Shown: positions 47,178 to 57,405 of the stretch, piece by piece
Numbering within the stretch: the first letter of the stretch is position 1
Layout of the letters: the number at the start of each line of letters is the position of its first letter
NCBI RefSeq assembly: GCF_008831265.1
Contig: NZ_VTTH01000001.1
Location: forward strand, 1,116,001-1,180,000
Reading direction: 5' to 3'
DNA from: Lacisediminimonas profundi
Lineage (GTDB): Bacteria > Pseudomonadota > Gammaproteobacteria > Burkholderiales > Burkholderiaceae_D
DNA length: 64,000 bases
Notes under the pieces: model-generated
Database searches by the model: none
Seen by the model: only the letters and a program-made list of their open reading frames with translations
Told to the model about the DNA's origin: nothing
Translations under genes and position numbers: made by a program

Positions 47178-48449
47178 TCAGCGGGCGGCCATCTCCCGCA
47201 GCGGTTCAGCCAGCAAGCCGTGCAAGCGCAGCGGGTCCTCAACCATTGGAAAGTGGCCCAGTCCGGGTAGCAGGCGGAACTGCGCACCAGGAACCTCGGC
47301 CGCCACCTTGCGGGTGTCGTCCGGCGTGGCTGAATAGTCATAGTCACCGGTCAGCAGCCACAGCGGGGTGCGGGCGGTGTCGATCGCCGCGGTGTGCTGA
47401 CGGGCATCGAAGTCGTCGCTGTAAAAAGCCAGGTCGCCGTCATACACGCCGGGCGCGGACTGCGAATAGATCCAGGTTGCATGATCGCGGCTCGCGCGCG
47501 GGGAGGCCGGCGAAAGCAGCGAGCCGACCCAGGCGGCTGCCAGTCGTCCGCCATCCACCTCGGGCGAATTCAGGTAAGGCGAGCGGCGTCCCGGCGAACG
47601 GTAGGGCGCCTCCAGCAGGATGGCGCCGGAAAAGCGTTCCGGGTGACGCGCCAGCAGTGCCAGCCCGATCGCCGAGCCCATCGAGCAGCCCAGCAGCACG
47701 GCGCGCTCCAGCTTCGCCGCATCCATGTACTGGATCACCCAGCGGACATAGTCTTCCTGCGTCAGCCGCCAGTGCCAGTTCGGCACCCCGGCTGGCAGAG
47801 GCGAACGGCCATGTCCGGGCAAATCGAATGCATGCATGGCCCATTGCGCACGCATGGCGGCAATCGACATCAGGCCATGCCACTGGCGGGAATCGGCGCC
47901 GGCCGTGTGCAGCATCAGCAGCGTAGGCGAGTCATGCGCCCCGCAGGTCTCGGCGTAAGCCCAGTCTGCGCCGGCCACGGTGTTGCCCAGTTCGACATAG
48001 CCGCCGTGCAAGTGGCGCAAGCCGCTCCAGTCCAGCGCCGCAGGCGGCTGGCAGGCGCCATCGTTGAGCGCTTCGCGCAAGCGTTCCAGCAAGCGCTCCA
48101 TGAAAGGCAGGGCCTGGGCGATGGCAAGTTCGTCGGCCACGATCCGGAAGTCGTCGACCTTGCGCCGCAGCGCGCCCAGCGACTGGTAGCCGGGCGCCGG
48201 CATGCGTGCGAACACCATGCTCCATGTATTGCTGCCGGCGCTGAGCACGATCTGCGGGCCGGACGCCGCGCCCGACCACAATAGCAGCGTCTCGACAGCC
48301 TGCGCTTCACCGGCCGTCGCTTCGCCAGCGTGTACATTGCTCCGTATTTCGAGCGTCACGCAGGCGCGGCAGCGCGCCGCGTCTGCAGCAATTTCAGGAA
48401 CCGCAAGCGCAATCCCTGCCGCTTGCTGCAGGCCGGCGCGCAGGCTCAT
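47178..48449 (-). CDS. Two-domain protein: SCP2-like N-terminus plus alpha/beta hydrolase
   Basis: Residues ~175-423 form an alpha/beta hydrolase: oxyanion region HTAGADSRQW, nucleophile Ser256 in LLGCSMGSAIG, and His399 in GLGHFPM; the acid is probably in LTGDYDYS. Residues 1-~150 are a separate domain; FRIVADELAIAQALPFMERL resembles the end of an SCP2-like lipid-binding fold, a weak match by eye. At 423 aa it is well over the ~270 aa of common single-domain hydrolases. Overlaps the upstream dehydrogenase by 4 bp, so translation is coupled. Confidence 0.85.
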   Translation of the reverse strand: MSLRAGLQQAAGIALAVPEIAADAARCRACVTLEIRSNVHAGEATAGEAQAVETLLLWSGAASGPQIVLSAGSNTWSMVFARMPAPGYQSLGALRRKVDDFRIVADELAIAQALPFMERLLERLREALNDGACQPPAALDWSGLRHLHGGYVELGNTVAGADWAYAETCGAHDSPTLLMLHTAGADSRQWHGLMSIAAMRAQWAMHAFDLPGHGRSPLPAGVPNWHWRLTQEDYVRWVIQYMDAAKLERAVLLGCSMGSAIGLALLARHPERFSGAILLEAPYRSPGRRSPYLNSPEVDGGRLAAAWVGSLLSPASPRASRDHATWIYSQSAPGVYDGDLAFYSDDFDARQHTAAIDTARTPLWLLTGDYDYSATPDDTRKVAAEVPGAQFRLLPGLGHFPMVEDPLRLHGLLAEPLREMAAR

Positions 48450-49330
48450 TTCGCGCTGCGCACGTAGGCGTACACCGCCGTGTGGTCAGCGCCTTTTTCC
48501 AGCGCTGCCTCGGCAGCCTGCGACACCGCCAGGCACTTCTGCACGAACTCATCCGGCGTGCCCATGCCGGCAATGAAGTCCTTGGCGGTTTGCACGTCCT
48601 TGCGCATCAGCCCCAGCGCGAAGCCGGAGTTGAATTTGCCCGACAACATGAAATTCTCCACTTTGTGCTCGGTGGTGTTGTTCTTGCCGGTCGAGGCATT
48701 GAAGACCTGGTTGACCAGGTGCGGGTCGATGCCGAACTTCTCGGCTGCCACCAATGCTTCGCAGACTGCGATCAGGCCGGATGCCGAGACGAAATTGTTG
48801 AGCGCCTTGACCGCATGGCCGGCGCCGGCAGCGCCGACATGAATCAGCGTCTTGCCCATTGCCTCCAGCACCGGACGCCCGCGCTCCACTTCCTGCGCTG
48901 TTCCGCCGATCATGATCGACAGGCTGCCGTCGACTGCGCGCTTGACGCCGCCTGAAACCGGGGCATCGATGAATCCCAGGCCGATCTGCTCCAGCCGGCT
49001 GGCGTTGCCGCGCGAGTGCACCGGGTCGGACGAACTCATGTCGATGATCAGGGTGCCCTTGGCCAATGTGGCGGCCAGTCCGGGTGCGCCTTCCCACAAC
49101 AGCGCATCGACCACCTTGCTGTCCGGCAGCATCAGGATCACTGCCTGCGATTCGCGTGCGGCGGCAGCTGCGCTGTCGGCCCGGGCGAAGGCAACGTAGC
49201 CATCCAGTTGCGGACCTGCTTCGCGGTTGAGGTCAAAACCGGTGACGCGAAAACCTGCGCGCAGCAGGTTTTCGGCCATCGGCACGCCCATCTTTCCCAG
49301 GCCGATGAAGCCTACGTGAAGGTTGGCCAT
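48446..49330 (-). CDS. NAD(P)-dependent 3-hydroxyacid dehydrogenase (HIBADH family)
   Basis: The 294-aa protein has the Rossmann motif VGFIGLGKMGVPMAENLLRA, the substrate loop FIDAPVSGGVKRA and catalytic Lys175 in GAGHAVKALNN. Family members oxidise 3-hydroxyisobutyrate, tartronate semialdehyde or related beta-hydroxyacids. It is 3 bp after the decarboxylase-like gene and overlaps the hydrolase gene, so it belongs to one tight operon. Confidence 0.9.
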   Translation of the reverse strand: MANLHVGFIGLGKMGVPMAENLLRAGFRVTGFDLNREAGPQLDGYVAFARADSAAAAARESQAVILMLPDSKVVDALLWEGAPGLAATLAKGTLIIDMSSSDPVHSRGNASRLEQIGLGFIDAPVSGGVKRAVDGSLSIMIGGTAQEVERGRPVLEAMGKTLIHVGAAGAGHAVKALNNFVSASGLIAVCEALVAAEKFGIDPHLVNQVFNASTGKNNTTEHKVENFMLSGKFNSGFALGLMRKDVQTAKDFIAGMGTPDEFVQKCLAVSQAAEAALEKGADHTAVYAYVRSAK

Positions 49331-49333
49331 GGA

Positions 49334-49711
49334 TCAGATTTCCATTTCCTTGAATACTTCCTTGGCAACGCGGAAAGCGTCGATCGCAGCCGGCACGCCG
49401 CAGTAGATTGCAGCTTGCAGGAATACGCCGCGGATCTCTTCCTTGGTCAGGCCGTTGTTGATGGCGCCGCGCACGTGCAGCTTCAGTTCATGCGGACGGT
49501 TGAGCGCGGTGATCATCGCCAGGTTCAGGAAGCTGCGGGTCTTGCGCGGCAGGTCGTCGCGGTTCCAGATTTCGTTCCAGCAGTACTCGGTGACCAGTTC
49601 CTGCATTGGCATGTTGAAGTCGTCGGCGTTCTTGATCGAGTTGTCGACGTATTCGGCGCCCAGTACTGCGCGGCGGGTTGCCAGGCCTTTTTCGAATGCT
49701 TCCTTGTTCAT
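49334..49711 (-). CDS. Carboxymuconolactone decarboxylase family protein
   Basis: The 125-aa protein resembles PcaC-type gamma-carboxymuconolactone decarboxylases: RAVLGAEYVDNSIKNADDF, ELVTEYCWNEIWNR, ALNRPHELKLHVRGAINNG and IYCGVPAAIDAFRVAKEVF. It lacks the CxxC of AhpD-type members. No other protocatechuate genes are near, so the real substrate may be another lactone acid. GntR is 37 bp upstream. Confidence 0.88.
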   Translation of the reverse strand: MNKEAFEKGLATRRAVLGAEYVDNSIKNADDFNMPMQELVTEYCWNEIWNRDDLPRKTRSFLNLAMITALNRPHELKLHVRGAINNGLTKEEIRGVFLQAAIYCGVPAAIDAFRVAKEVFKEMEI

Positions 49712-49748
49712 GGTGTTTTCCTTTCGGTTTTGGTTAATCGACCTGCTG

Positions 49749-50444
49749 TTAATCGGGGTGCTTGGGATGCAGCTGTTCCTTGAAAACGCCGAGTGCTGCC
49801 TTTTCGGCGTTTTTAACGTGCTTCTGTGAAATCTGTTGCGCGCCCTTGGCGTCGCGCTTGCGTATGCAGTCGAGCAGGGCGCCGATTTCCTTCATGCTTT
49901 CGGGGAGGCGCTCGGGCAGCATCAGCGAAGTGGCGCGCAGCAGGCTCACGCGCGACAGCACGCCGTCGAGGATCTCCATCACCAGCTTGTTGCCGCAACC
50001 GCCCAGCAGGACGGCGTAGAACTCCGACTTTGTCTCGATCACGCCGCGCCGCGAATTTTTGGCGGCATGCCGCTGCAGCCGCTCGACCACGGATGCCAGC
50101 TTCTCGACCTGTTCGTCGCTGGCATGTTTGGTGAACTCGGCCGCGGCATAGCTTTCCAGCAAACGGCGCAAGGCGTACAGGTCGCGAGCGTCTTCCAGCG
50201 TCATGCTGGCCACCACCGGTCCGCGATGCGGCACGTTGACGATCAGCTTTTCAGCTTCCAGCTTGCGCAGCGCTTCGCGCAGCGAAGGGCGGCTGACGCC
50301 CATCGATTCGCACAGTTCGCGCTCTATCAGTTTTTCGCCGGGCTTCAGGCGGCCGCTGACGATCTCCTGCCGCAAATGGTTCTCGACATGGGTGCGCAGG
50401 GTTTCCGGCTTTTGCATGGGGGGCATGGAGGCGGGCTTCATCAT
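49749..50444 (-). CDS. GntR-family regulator (FadR/FCD subfamily)
   Basis: The 231-aa protein has an N-terminal winged helix (LRTHVENHLRQEIVSGRLKP, then GEKLIERELCESMGVSRPSL) and a helical FCD effector domain (about 90-220). It heads the minus-strand catabolic operon and is divergent from the Liv importer; the 172-bp gap (50445-50616) is its likely control region. Confidence 0.9.
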   Translation of the reverse strand: MMKPASMPPMQKPETLRTHVENHLRQEIVSGRLKPGEKLIERELCESMGVSRPSLREALRKLEAEKLIVNVPHRGPVVASMTLEDARDLYALRRLLESYAAAEFTKHASDEQVEKLASVVERLQRHAAKNSRRGVIETKSEFYAVLLGGCGNKLVMEILDGVLSRVSLLRATSLMLPERLPESMKEIGALLDCIRKRDAKGAQQISQKHVKNAEKAALGVFKEQLHPKHPD

Positions 50445-50616
50445 GAATTGAATTTTACGCTTTTGTCAGACAATCTGGCAATATGGTTGACAGTCATAAA
50501 GTTAACAAACACAATTGCTCAACAAAAAAATGACCAGGCTGCAATAGCCGACAAGAGGCTGGCGGCGTGGTCCTGATGGATCGGCCCGATTGATCAAACC
50601 CTGGAGGAGACAAGTA

Positions 50617-51834
50617 ATGAACAAGCATGACGATGCACTCGCTCGCGCCGGCCGGCGCACTGCCCTGAAGGGCCTGTCCGCAATCGGCCTTTCGGGCCTG
50701 GCGCCGACGCTGGCGCTGGCGCAATCCAAGCCGGTCAATATCGGCGTGATCCTGCCCCTGTCCGGCGCCAATGCGCAGTTCGGCATCAATTCACGCCAGG
50801 GCCTGGAGCTGGTCGCAGACGAAATCAATGCAGCCGGCGGCATCAAGGGATTCGGCGGAGCGAAGGTCAACCTGGTCATCGCCGATTCCACCTCGACCCC
50901 GACCACGGCCGCCACCGTGGCGCAGCGCATGATTGCGGAGAATGACTGCTGCGCCATCCTCGGCGCCTTCGCTTCCTCGTTGACGCTCGCCATTTCTGAA
51001 GTGACCGAGCGCCGCGGCGTTCCGCTGCTGACCATGTCCTATTCCGACCAGCTGACGGCGCGCGGGTTCAAGAATATTTTCCAGGTGACGTCCAAGGGCA
51101 GCGTGATCGGCAAGGCACAGTTCGACTATGCGGCCCAGCTCGCGGGCGGCAAGGTCAGCCGGGTCGCGATCATGTACGAGGACACCGCATTCGGCACCTC
51201 GACCGCTGCCGGCCTGCGCGCCGCGGCCAAGGCCGCAAACGTGCAGATCGTGATGGACGAGGCTTATCCGCTGGGCATCACCGATGCCACGCCGCTGATC
51301 AACAAGCTCAAGGCATCGAAAGCGGAAATCATCTTCCCGGTGTCCTATCTCAATGACAGCCTGCTGATCGTGCGCGCACTGCGCCAGCAAAAAGTCACGC
51401 TCCCCATCGTCGGCGGCTCCGCCGGCTATGTGATTCCGGACTTCGCGCAGGCGCTCGGCAGCTATGCCGAAGGCGTGCTGTCGATCTGCTCGGCCAACTA
51501 TGACCTGGCGCCGGAAATGGCCGAGCGGTATCGCAAGCGTTTCAAGGCCTTCATGGTGCATGAAGCGGTCGAGCATGCGGTTGCGCTGGACGTGCTGCTG
51601 CAGGCGATCGGCACGGCCAAATCGGCGGCGCCAGCGGAAATTGCCAAGGCCCTGCGTGCCGGTACCTTCACCGAAGGCTGGGCCAAGGCCATGACCAACG
51701 GCAAGGTGCAGTTCGACCAGACCGGGCTGAATATTCACGCCGAGCCAGTGATGGTGCAGTGGCAGAAGAATGAGCTGGTTACCGTGTGGCCGAAGAAATT
51801 CGCCAAGGGCGCCTTCAACCGCAAAGCAGGATAG
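50617..51834 (+). CDS. Liv-type ABC importer, substrate-binding protein
   Basis: The 405-aa periplasmic binding protein has a signal with a twin-arginine-like GRRTALKGLSAIGLSGLAPT and a mature part starting near AQSKPVNIGVILPLSGANA. The Leu/Ile/Val-binding fold is seen throughout (MSYSDQLTARGFKNIFQVTS). Such proteins in catabolic loci often bind aromatic or other carboxylates. GGAGGAGA precedes the ATG at 50617; the longer frame from 50590 is not needed. Confidence 0.92.
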   Translation: MNKHDDALARAGRRTALKGLSAIGLSGLAPTLALAQSKPVNIGVILPLSGANAQFGINSRQGLELVADEINAAGGIKGFGGAKVNLVIADSTSTPTTAATVAQRMIAENDCCAILGAFASSLTLAISEVTERRGVPLLTMSYSDQLTARGFKNIFQVTSKGSVIGKAQFDYAAQLAGGKVSRVAIMYEDTAFGTSTAAGLRAAAKAANVQIVMDEAYPLGITDATPLINKLKASKAEIIFPVSYLNDSLLIVRALRQQKVTLPIVGGSAGYVIPDFAQALGSYAEGVLSICSANYDLAPEMAERYRKRFKAFMVHEAVEHAVALDVLLQAIGTAKSAAPAEIAKALRAGTFTEGWAKAMTNGKVQFDQTGLNIHAEPVMVQWQKNELVTVWPKKFAKGAFNRKAG

Positions 51835-51843
51835 GGGAAGCCA

Positions 51844-52704
51844 ATGCCGCTGTTGCAGGCGATTGTCGATGGCCTGATGCTGGGCGGCGTGTACGCCGTC
51901 ATTTGCATCGGGCTGACGCTGGTGTTCGGGGTGGTTTCCATCGTCAACTTCGCACAGGCCCAGTTCCTGATGGTCGGCATGTACATTGCGTACTTCTGCT
52001 GGCGCCATCTGGGACTGGACCCGGTGCTGGGCTCGCTGGTTTCCTTTGTGGTGGTGTTCGCGCTTGGATTTTGCATCCAGCACCTGCTGATCCGGCGCGT
52101 GCTGGGCGGGCCGGAGGTGGCACAGATTTTCCTGACGGTCGGCATCCTGATCGTCCTTGAAAACCTGGCGCTGATTGCCTTCGGCTCGCAGTTCAAGTCG
52201 GTCCAGACCTGGTACCAGAACGAGTCGATCGACCTGTTCGGCCTGACCATCAGCATGACCTATGCGATTGCCTTCGTGGCCTCGGCCTTGGCAGGCACCG
52301 CCGTCTGGTGGCTGCTGGCAAAGACGTGGTGGGGAAGGGCGGTGCGCGCCACTGCGCAAAATCCGTCCGCAGCGCGCCTGATGGGCATCAATCCGGACCA
52401 TATCTATCGGGTTGCGTTCGGCCTTGGCGTGGCGCTGACCGCATTCGGCGGCAGCATCATCCTGCCCTACATGACAGTCTCGCCGACCGTGGGCGAACAA
52501 TTTGGCGTGCTGATGTTCACGGTGGTGGTGCTGGGCGGTCTTGGCAATGTGATGGGCGCGGTGATCGGTGGCCTGGCGGTCGGCGTGATCCAGTCCCTGT
52601 CCGGCCTGTTCCTGCCGCTGCAACTGCAGAACATCGTGCTATTCATCGTTTTCATCCTGACCCTCGCCTTGCGGCCTGAAGGGCTGATACACAGGAAGGC
52701 CTGA
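51844..52704 (+). CDS. livH: Liv-type ABC importer, permease (LivH)
   Basis: The 286-aa membrane protein begins LLQAIVDGLMLGGVYAVICI and has LivH signatures including GLTLVFGVVSIVNFAQAQ, the cytoplasmic loop ATAQNPSAARLMGINPDH, and GGLGNVMGAVIGGLAVGV. It starts 9 bp after the binding-protein gene and overlaps livM by 1 bp. Confidence 0.93.
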   Translation: MPLLQAIVDGLMLGGVYAVICIGLTLVFGVVSIVNFAQAQFLMVGMYIAYFCWRHLGLDPVLGSLVSFVVVFALGFCIQHLLIRRVLGGPEVAQIFLTVGILIVLENLALIAFGSQFKSVQTWYQNESIDLFGLTISMTYAIAFVASALAGTAVWWLLAKTWWGRAVRATAQNPSAARLMGINPDHIYRVAFGLGVALTAFGGSIILPYMTVSPTVGEQFGVLMFTVVVLGGLGNVMGAVIGGLAVGVIQSLSGLFLPLQLQNIVLFIVFILTLALRPEGLIHRKA

Positions 52705-53677
52705 TGAACACCCGTAACAAGATCATACTTTCGGTGCTGCTGGCGGTCGTCGCCTGCAGCCTGCCGTGGATGGTGGCGGCCAATGGCTACACCATCCGCA
52801 TCATGACGCTGATCCTGCTGTTCGCTGCCATGGCGCAGGCCTGGAACATCGTCGGCGGACTGGCGAACCAGATATCGCTGGGGCACGCTTCCTTCTTCGG
52901 GATCGGCGCCTACACCTCGACCTTGCTGCTGCTGCGCTGGGAGCTCAGCCCCTGGCTGGGCCTGCTGGCCGGCCTGGCGCTGGCCGGTGTTGCGGGTGCG
53001 CTGCTCAGCTTTCCGACCATGCGCCTGAAGGGCCATTACTTTGCGCTCGCCACGCTCGCATTCGGTGAAGTGCTGCGCGCTGCCGCCAATGCCTGGAGTT
53101 CCGTCACCGGCGGGCCGGTCGGCATCTCGGTGCCGTTCAAGCCGGGCGCCGGCCTGGCGCTGATGCAGTTCGAGTCCACCCGAACCTACTATTTCCTGAT
53201 GCTGGGCGCACTGCTGGTGACCAGCGCCGTGTTCTGGCAGATCAGGCGCTCGCGCATGGGCTACGAGTTGCGCGCGATCCGGGCCCAGGTCGATGCGGCC
53301 GAGGTGATCGGCATCGACACCGCGCGCACCAAGATCTTCGCGGCGTCGATTTCCGCGGCCCTGATGGGCGGCTGCGGCGTGCTGTATGCGCAGTTCAATT
53401 TCTTTTTCGACCCCGACTCGATCTTTTCGCTGGTCGGGATCTCGGTGCGGGTGGCACTGATCTGCATTATCGGCGGCATCGGCACCTTGTTCGGACCTTT
53501 GATAGGCGCCCTGTTCCTGTTGCCGCTCGAAGAAATCTTCAACGCCAAGCTTTCCGCCAAGGGCGCAGGGGTTGCGCAGCTTGCCTACGGCGTGATCCTG
53601 ATCGCCATCATCCTGGCCGAACCGCGTGGCTTGCAGGCACTGGTAGGCCGCTGGCGCAAGGCAATGGGGAGGGCAAA

Positions 53678-53681
<4 letters not shown>
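52704..53681 (+). CDS. livM: Liv-type ABC importer, permease (LivM)
   Basis: The 325-aa permease has about eight to ten hydrophobic segments, NIVGGLANQISLGHASFFGI, RMGYELRAIRAQVDAAEVIG and IIGGIGTLFGPLIGA, all LivM-typical. It overlaps livG by 4 bp. Confidence 0.93.
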
Positions 53682-54423
<742 letters not shown>

Positions 54424-54427
<4 letters not shown>

Positions 54428-55137
54428 GCATGCTTTCAATTCAGGCGCTGCACGCTTCCTACGATGGCGCGCCGGTCCTGCACGGCATCAGCCTGGATGT
54501 CGAGCAGGGTTCCTTCGTCGCCGTCATCGGCGCCAATACCGCCGGCAAGAGCACGCTGTTGCGTACCATCTCCGGGCTGGTTCCCAGGCGCAGCGGCAAG
54601 ATCCTGTTCAACGGCCGCGACCTGCTGCAAATGCCTGCACATGAAATCCCGGTCCTCGGCATCGCCCATGTGCCGGAAGGGCGGCAGGTTTTTCCTTTGA
54701 TGACGGTGGAAGAGAACCTGATGCTGGGGGCATACGTGCGCCGGCAGGACAAGCAGGGCGTTGCCGATACGCTGGAACAGGTCTACCAGCAGTTTCCGCG
54801 GCTGGCGGAGCGGCGCAAGCAGCTGGCTGGCACGCTCTCCGGCGGCGAACAGCAAATGGCCGCAATCGGCCGTGCGCTGATGGGCAAGCCTTCTTTGCTG
54901 CTGCTGGACGAGCCCAGCCACGGACTGGCGCCCAAGATCGTGCAGGAGCTGCACGACGCGCTGATCCGCATTCACAGTTCTGGCGTGACGATGATGCTGA
55001 TCGAGCAGAACACGCAGCTGGCCTTGTCGGTCGCGAAGCAGGCGTTCGTGATGCAGTCCGGCCGTATCGTGCTGGAGGGCAGTTCGGACGGGATGCTGAA
55101 CGATCCGCGGATTCGGGAAGCGTTTCTGGGGATCTGA
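54424..55137 (+). CDS. livF: Liv-type ABC importer, ATPase (LivF)
   Basis: The 237-aa ATPase shows Walker A as GANTAGKST (commonly GANGAGKTT), an intact signature LSGGEQQM and Walker B LLLLDEPSHGLAP. The ATG at 54424 overlaps the livG stop; an upstream frame extension lies within livG. Last gene of the importer; no clear terminator directly after. Confidence 0.93.
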
Positions 55138-55599
55138 GGGGACGGATACACGCGGCCCCCCCCCCTGACAACCCGCCCTCAAGCGCCAATTAGCGGCTTC
55201 GAAAACCATTGGGAGTCAACGAGCGGTAGTGTGCGGTCGGCGGCATTGAAGCGGGTTGACTGATCCCGGTCAGAAGCGAACGTGTGGCAGGACCTTCCTC
55301 GCGCACGTCGCATTGGTTCGGCCCAGGCGCCCGAGTCTGGTTGGCTATCGAGGCGGGCGTTGGCCAAGTGGGTTTTGACTTTGGTTTCTTTGGTGACTTT
55401 CTTTTCCAAAAGAAAGTTACACACCCGCCGGGGTGTCTCCCGGCTTCACAACCACAACCAACAAACCCAGCCACACCAACCGCAAGCCAAAAAGCCGCCA
55501 AACCACCAAACAAAAAAGCCACTCACCCACGAATACGGGTAATGTTCAGCCCTTGAAATGGAGGGAGCGATAGATCGATCCGCTGTTGGCGCCAGCCCG
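55138..55599. repeat. Repeat-like intergenic stretch with C10 run and hairpin
   Basis: This 460-bp region has a run of ten C (55156-55165) and an inverted repeat ACTTTCTTTT-CC-AAAAGAAAGT (55396-55417). The surrounding sequence reads in two frames as peptides (e.g. LVTFFSKRK, VTFFWKRKSPKK) that I recall as common spurious translations of a repeated intergenic sequence in Burkholderiales and relatives. The right end is poor in G on the plus strand and rich in CCA/ACC triplets. No gene is convincing. Confidence 0.45.
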
Positions 55600-55815
55600 C
55601 TACTCCTTCTTCCCGAACATCCCCCCCAGACTAGCCCCCAGCCCACCAAGCTTCTCGCCTATCCCGCCACCGCCGGCCATCAGCGAATCGATCTGCGATG
55701 CTACCGGCCCCGGCAGCTTCTCCTTCAGGAAACCCAGGACAGTCGTTGCGGCTGCCGAAGCCTGTTCCTCCGACAGCCCGGTTTTTTCAATCAGGCGCTG
55801 GATCATTTCATTCAT
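55600..55815 (-). CDS. Small conserved helical protein (71 aa)
   Basis: The 71-aa protein begins MNEMIQRLIEKTGLSEEQAS, continues with a helical VLGFLKEKLPGPVASQID and ends in a Gly-rich tail GGLGASLGGMFGKKE. Proteins of this pattern are widespread in betaproteobacteria with no known function. The start at 55815 is chosen because the upstream 17 codons are not family-like. It may be co-transcribed with the ComEA-like gene 53 bp upstream. Confidence 0.7.
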   Translation of the reverse strand: MNEMIQRLIEKTGLSEEQASAAATTVLGFLKEKLPGPVASQIDSLMAGGGGIGEKLGGLGASLGGMFGKKE

Positions 55816-55868
55816 TTCATTGCTCCAAATTGGCGATTCGATCGAGGCAGGTCTGGCTGCGCGCACCG

Positions 55869-56291
55869 TTATTTGCGTGGCTCCTTGGCATCCCCCGCCT
55901 TGGCGTCTTTGCCCGCACTGGCCGCTGGCCTGGCCTCCTTCATGGCTCCTGCGCCCCCTGACGGCTTCGCTTCCTTCGACTTGTCGGCTTTCTTTTCAGC
56001 TTTGGGCGCAGCGGCGCCAGGCCGGCCTTGTCCGTTCACGGTCAGGCCAGATTCCGACATCTTGGCGGCGCTCTTGTCGCCAACGCCTTTGACCCTTTTC
56101 TCGAAGTCCGGCCAGTCCTTGAAGTTGCCGCCTTTCTTGCGTTCCTCGACGATCCGCTTCGATATGGCAGGTCCGATTCCCTTGACACTGTCCAGAGCTG
56201 CTTCGTCGGCCTTGTTGACATCGACTTGCGCAAAGGCGAATCCGGCGCTGGCAATCCAGAATGCCAGGGCCAACAGGATTTTCCTGATCAT
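55869..56291 (-). CDS. ComEA-like helix-hairpin-helix protein
   Basis: The 140-aa protein has a signal peptide (about 1-22, ending FAFAQ) and two helix-hairpin-helix motifs (VDVNKADEAALDSVKGIGPA and FEKRVKGVGDKSAAKM), followed by a long Lys/Ala/Pro-rich tail. The layout is that of periplasmic ComEA proteins that bind incoming DNA, but the charged tail is atypical, so a competence role is uncertain. GAGGA is upstream of the ATG. Confidence 0.83.
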   Translation of the reverse strand: MIRKILLALAFWIASAGFAFAQVDVNKADEAALDSVKGIGPAISKRIVEERKKGGNFKDWPDFEKRVKGVGDKSAAKMSESGLTVNGQGRPGAAAPKAEKKADKSKEAKPSGGAGAMKEARPAASAGKDAKAGDAKEPRK

Positions 56292-56493
56292 GGTTTGTTC
56301 CTCGGTTGTCGTGGATGAAAGACGGGCGGATCGGCATGCCCCACGCCTGCGGGAAATGCCGCGTCCGGATGCCTGCGATCCATGCTCGCTGACGTAGCGG
56401 CCGGCTTGCTTGCGGGTTGTCAAGTGCGGATGGAGTGGAGACGCGAGCGGATCAAATGCGCGCCGCCTTCAATTTCCCTTGATCAAGTTCGCG

Positions 56494-57102
56494 TCACTCA
56501 GGCAAGCCAATCCCCATCTGTTCGCCGGGCTGGCTGGGGCGCCCACCTGCCTTGTACTGATACAGCAGGTCAATCATCTTCTGGTTGAACGCCGGTATGT
56601 CGGCCGGCTTGCGGCTGCTGATCCAGTTGCCGTCGACCACCACTTCACTGTCGACCCAGGTGCCGCCGGCATTGCGGATGTCGTCACGCAGGGTCGGCCA
56701 GCTGGTCATGGTTCGTCCATCGACCAGGCCGGCGGATATCAATACCCATGCGCCGTGGCAGATCACGAAGACAGGCTTGCCGGCTTCATCCATATCCCGC
56801 AGGAAATGCTGGGCGTGCGGAATCGCCCGCATCTGGTCGCTGTTGATTACGCCGCCCGGCAGTAGCACGGCGTCAAAGTCTTCCGCGCGGATTTCGGCAA
56901 ATGTCAGGTCGACGTCGAACTGGTCACCGCGGTCGTGGTGCCTGAACGCCTGCACCTTGCCGCGCCGGTGGGAGACGACGCGGGTCGTGGCACCGTGTTG
57001 TTCCAAGGCACTTTTTGGGCCGGTGAGTTCGGTCTGCTCGAAACCCTCGGTCAGCAGGATGGCCACGCGCAGGCCCTGCAGGCTGGTGTCGGTCGTATCC
57101 AT
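56494..57102 (-). CDS. DJ-1/PfpI family protein (PfpI-type glyoxalase/protease-like)
   Basis: The 202-aa protein has the nucleophile elbow VICHGAWVL with Cys115 and His116, the acidic residue in EGFEQTEL (Glu22) and ISAGLVDGRTMTSWPTLRDD. This fits the PfpI/YhbO group, reported as stress proteins with glyoxalase or deglycase activity. AGGAG precedes ATG 57102. It is monocistronic as far as can be seen. Confidence 0.9.
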   Translation of the reverse strand: MDTTDTSLQGLRVAILLTEGFEQTELTGPKSALEQHGATTRVVSHRRGKVQAFRHHDRGDQFDVDLTFAEIRAEDFDAVLLPGGVINSDQMRAIPHAQHFLRDMDEAGKPVFVICHGAWVLISAGLVDGRTMTSWPTLRDDIRNAGGTWVDSEVVVDGNWISSRKPADIPAFNQKMIDLLYQYKAGGRPSQPGEQMGIGLPE

Positions 57103-57169
57103 TTCATTCTCCTGAAGAAAAAGGCGAGGGCAGGGGGGCGGCAAGCTACCTCAATGCACCCGGATTGAT

Positions 57170-57370
57170 TCAACGGCGCAACTGAACGGCGCGACGGTAC
57201 GGCGCGATTGACCGGCCCCTGTTGATATTGGCCGCAGCGCGCGCCAATCGTTCCCCTCGGGGAGGCTTGCGGTCGATTCGGTCGATTCTGGCGATTACCG
57301 GACTGAAATCCACCAATCGTTTCATTTGCGCATTGCCTTTGAGCAAGGCCATTGCACGCTGGACGGCCAT
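57170..57370 (-). CDS. Short basic ORF (66 aa), doubtful
   Basis: A 66-aa Arg-rich frame (ending NRGRSIAPYRRAVQLRR) starts at ATG 57370 in the 358-bp gap between pfpI and the pilus ATPase. The DNA contains short imperfect repeats (GATTC/GGCGC motifs), which could produce an open frame by chance. No family recognised. Confidence 0.25.
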   Translation of the reverse strand: MAVQRAMALLKGNAQMKRLVDFSPVIARIDRIDRKPPRGERLARAAANINRGRSIAPYRRAVQLRR

Positions 57371-57405
57371 GTACGTTTAAAGCAATAATCGCCCGTCAGC
57401 CGACA

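Noticed and set aside
55869-56291. Competence locus
   Set aside because: Only a ComEA-like protein is present; no ComEC or other uptake genes are near, and the tail is atypical.
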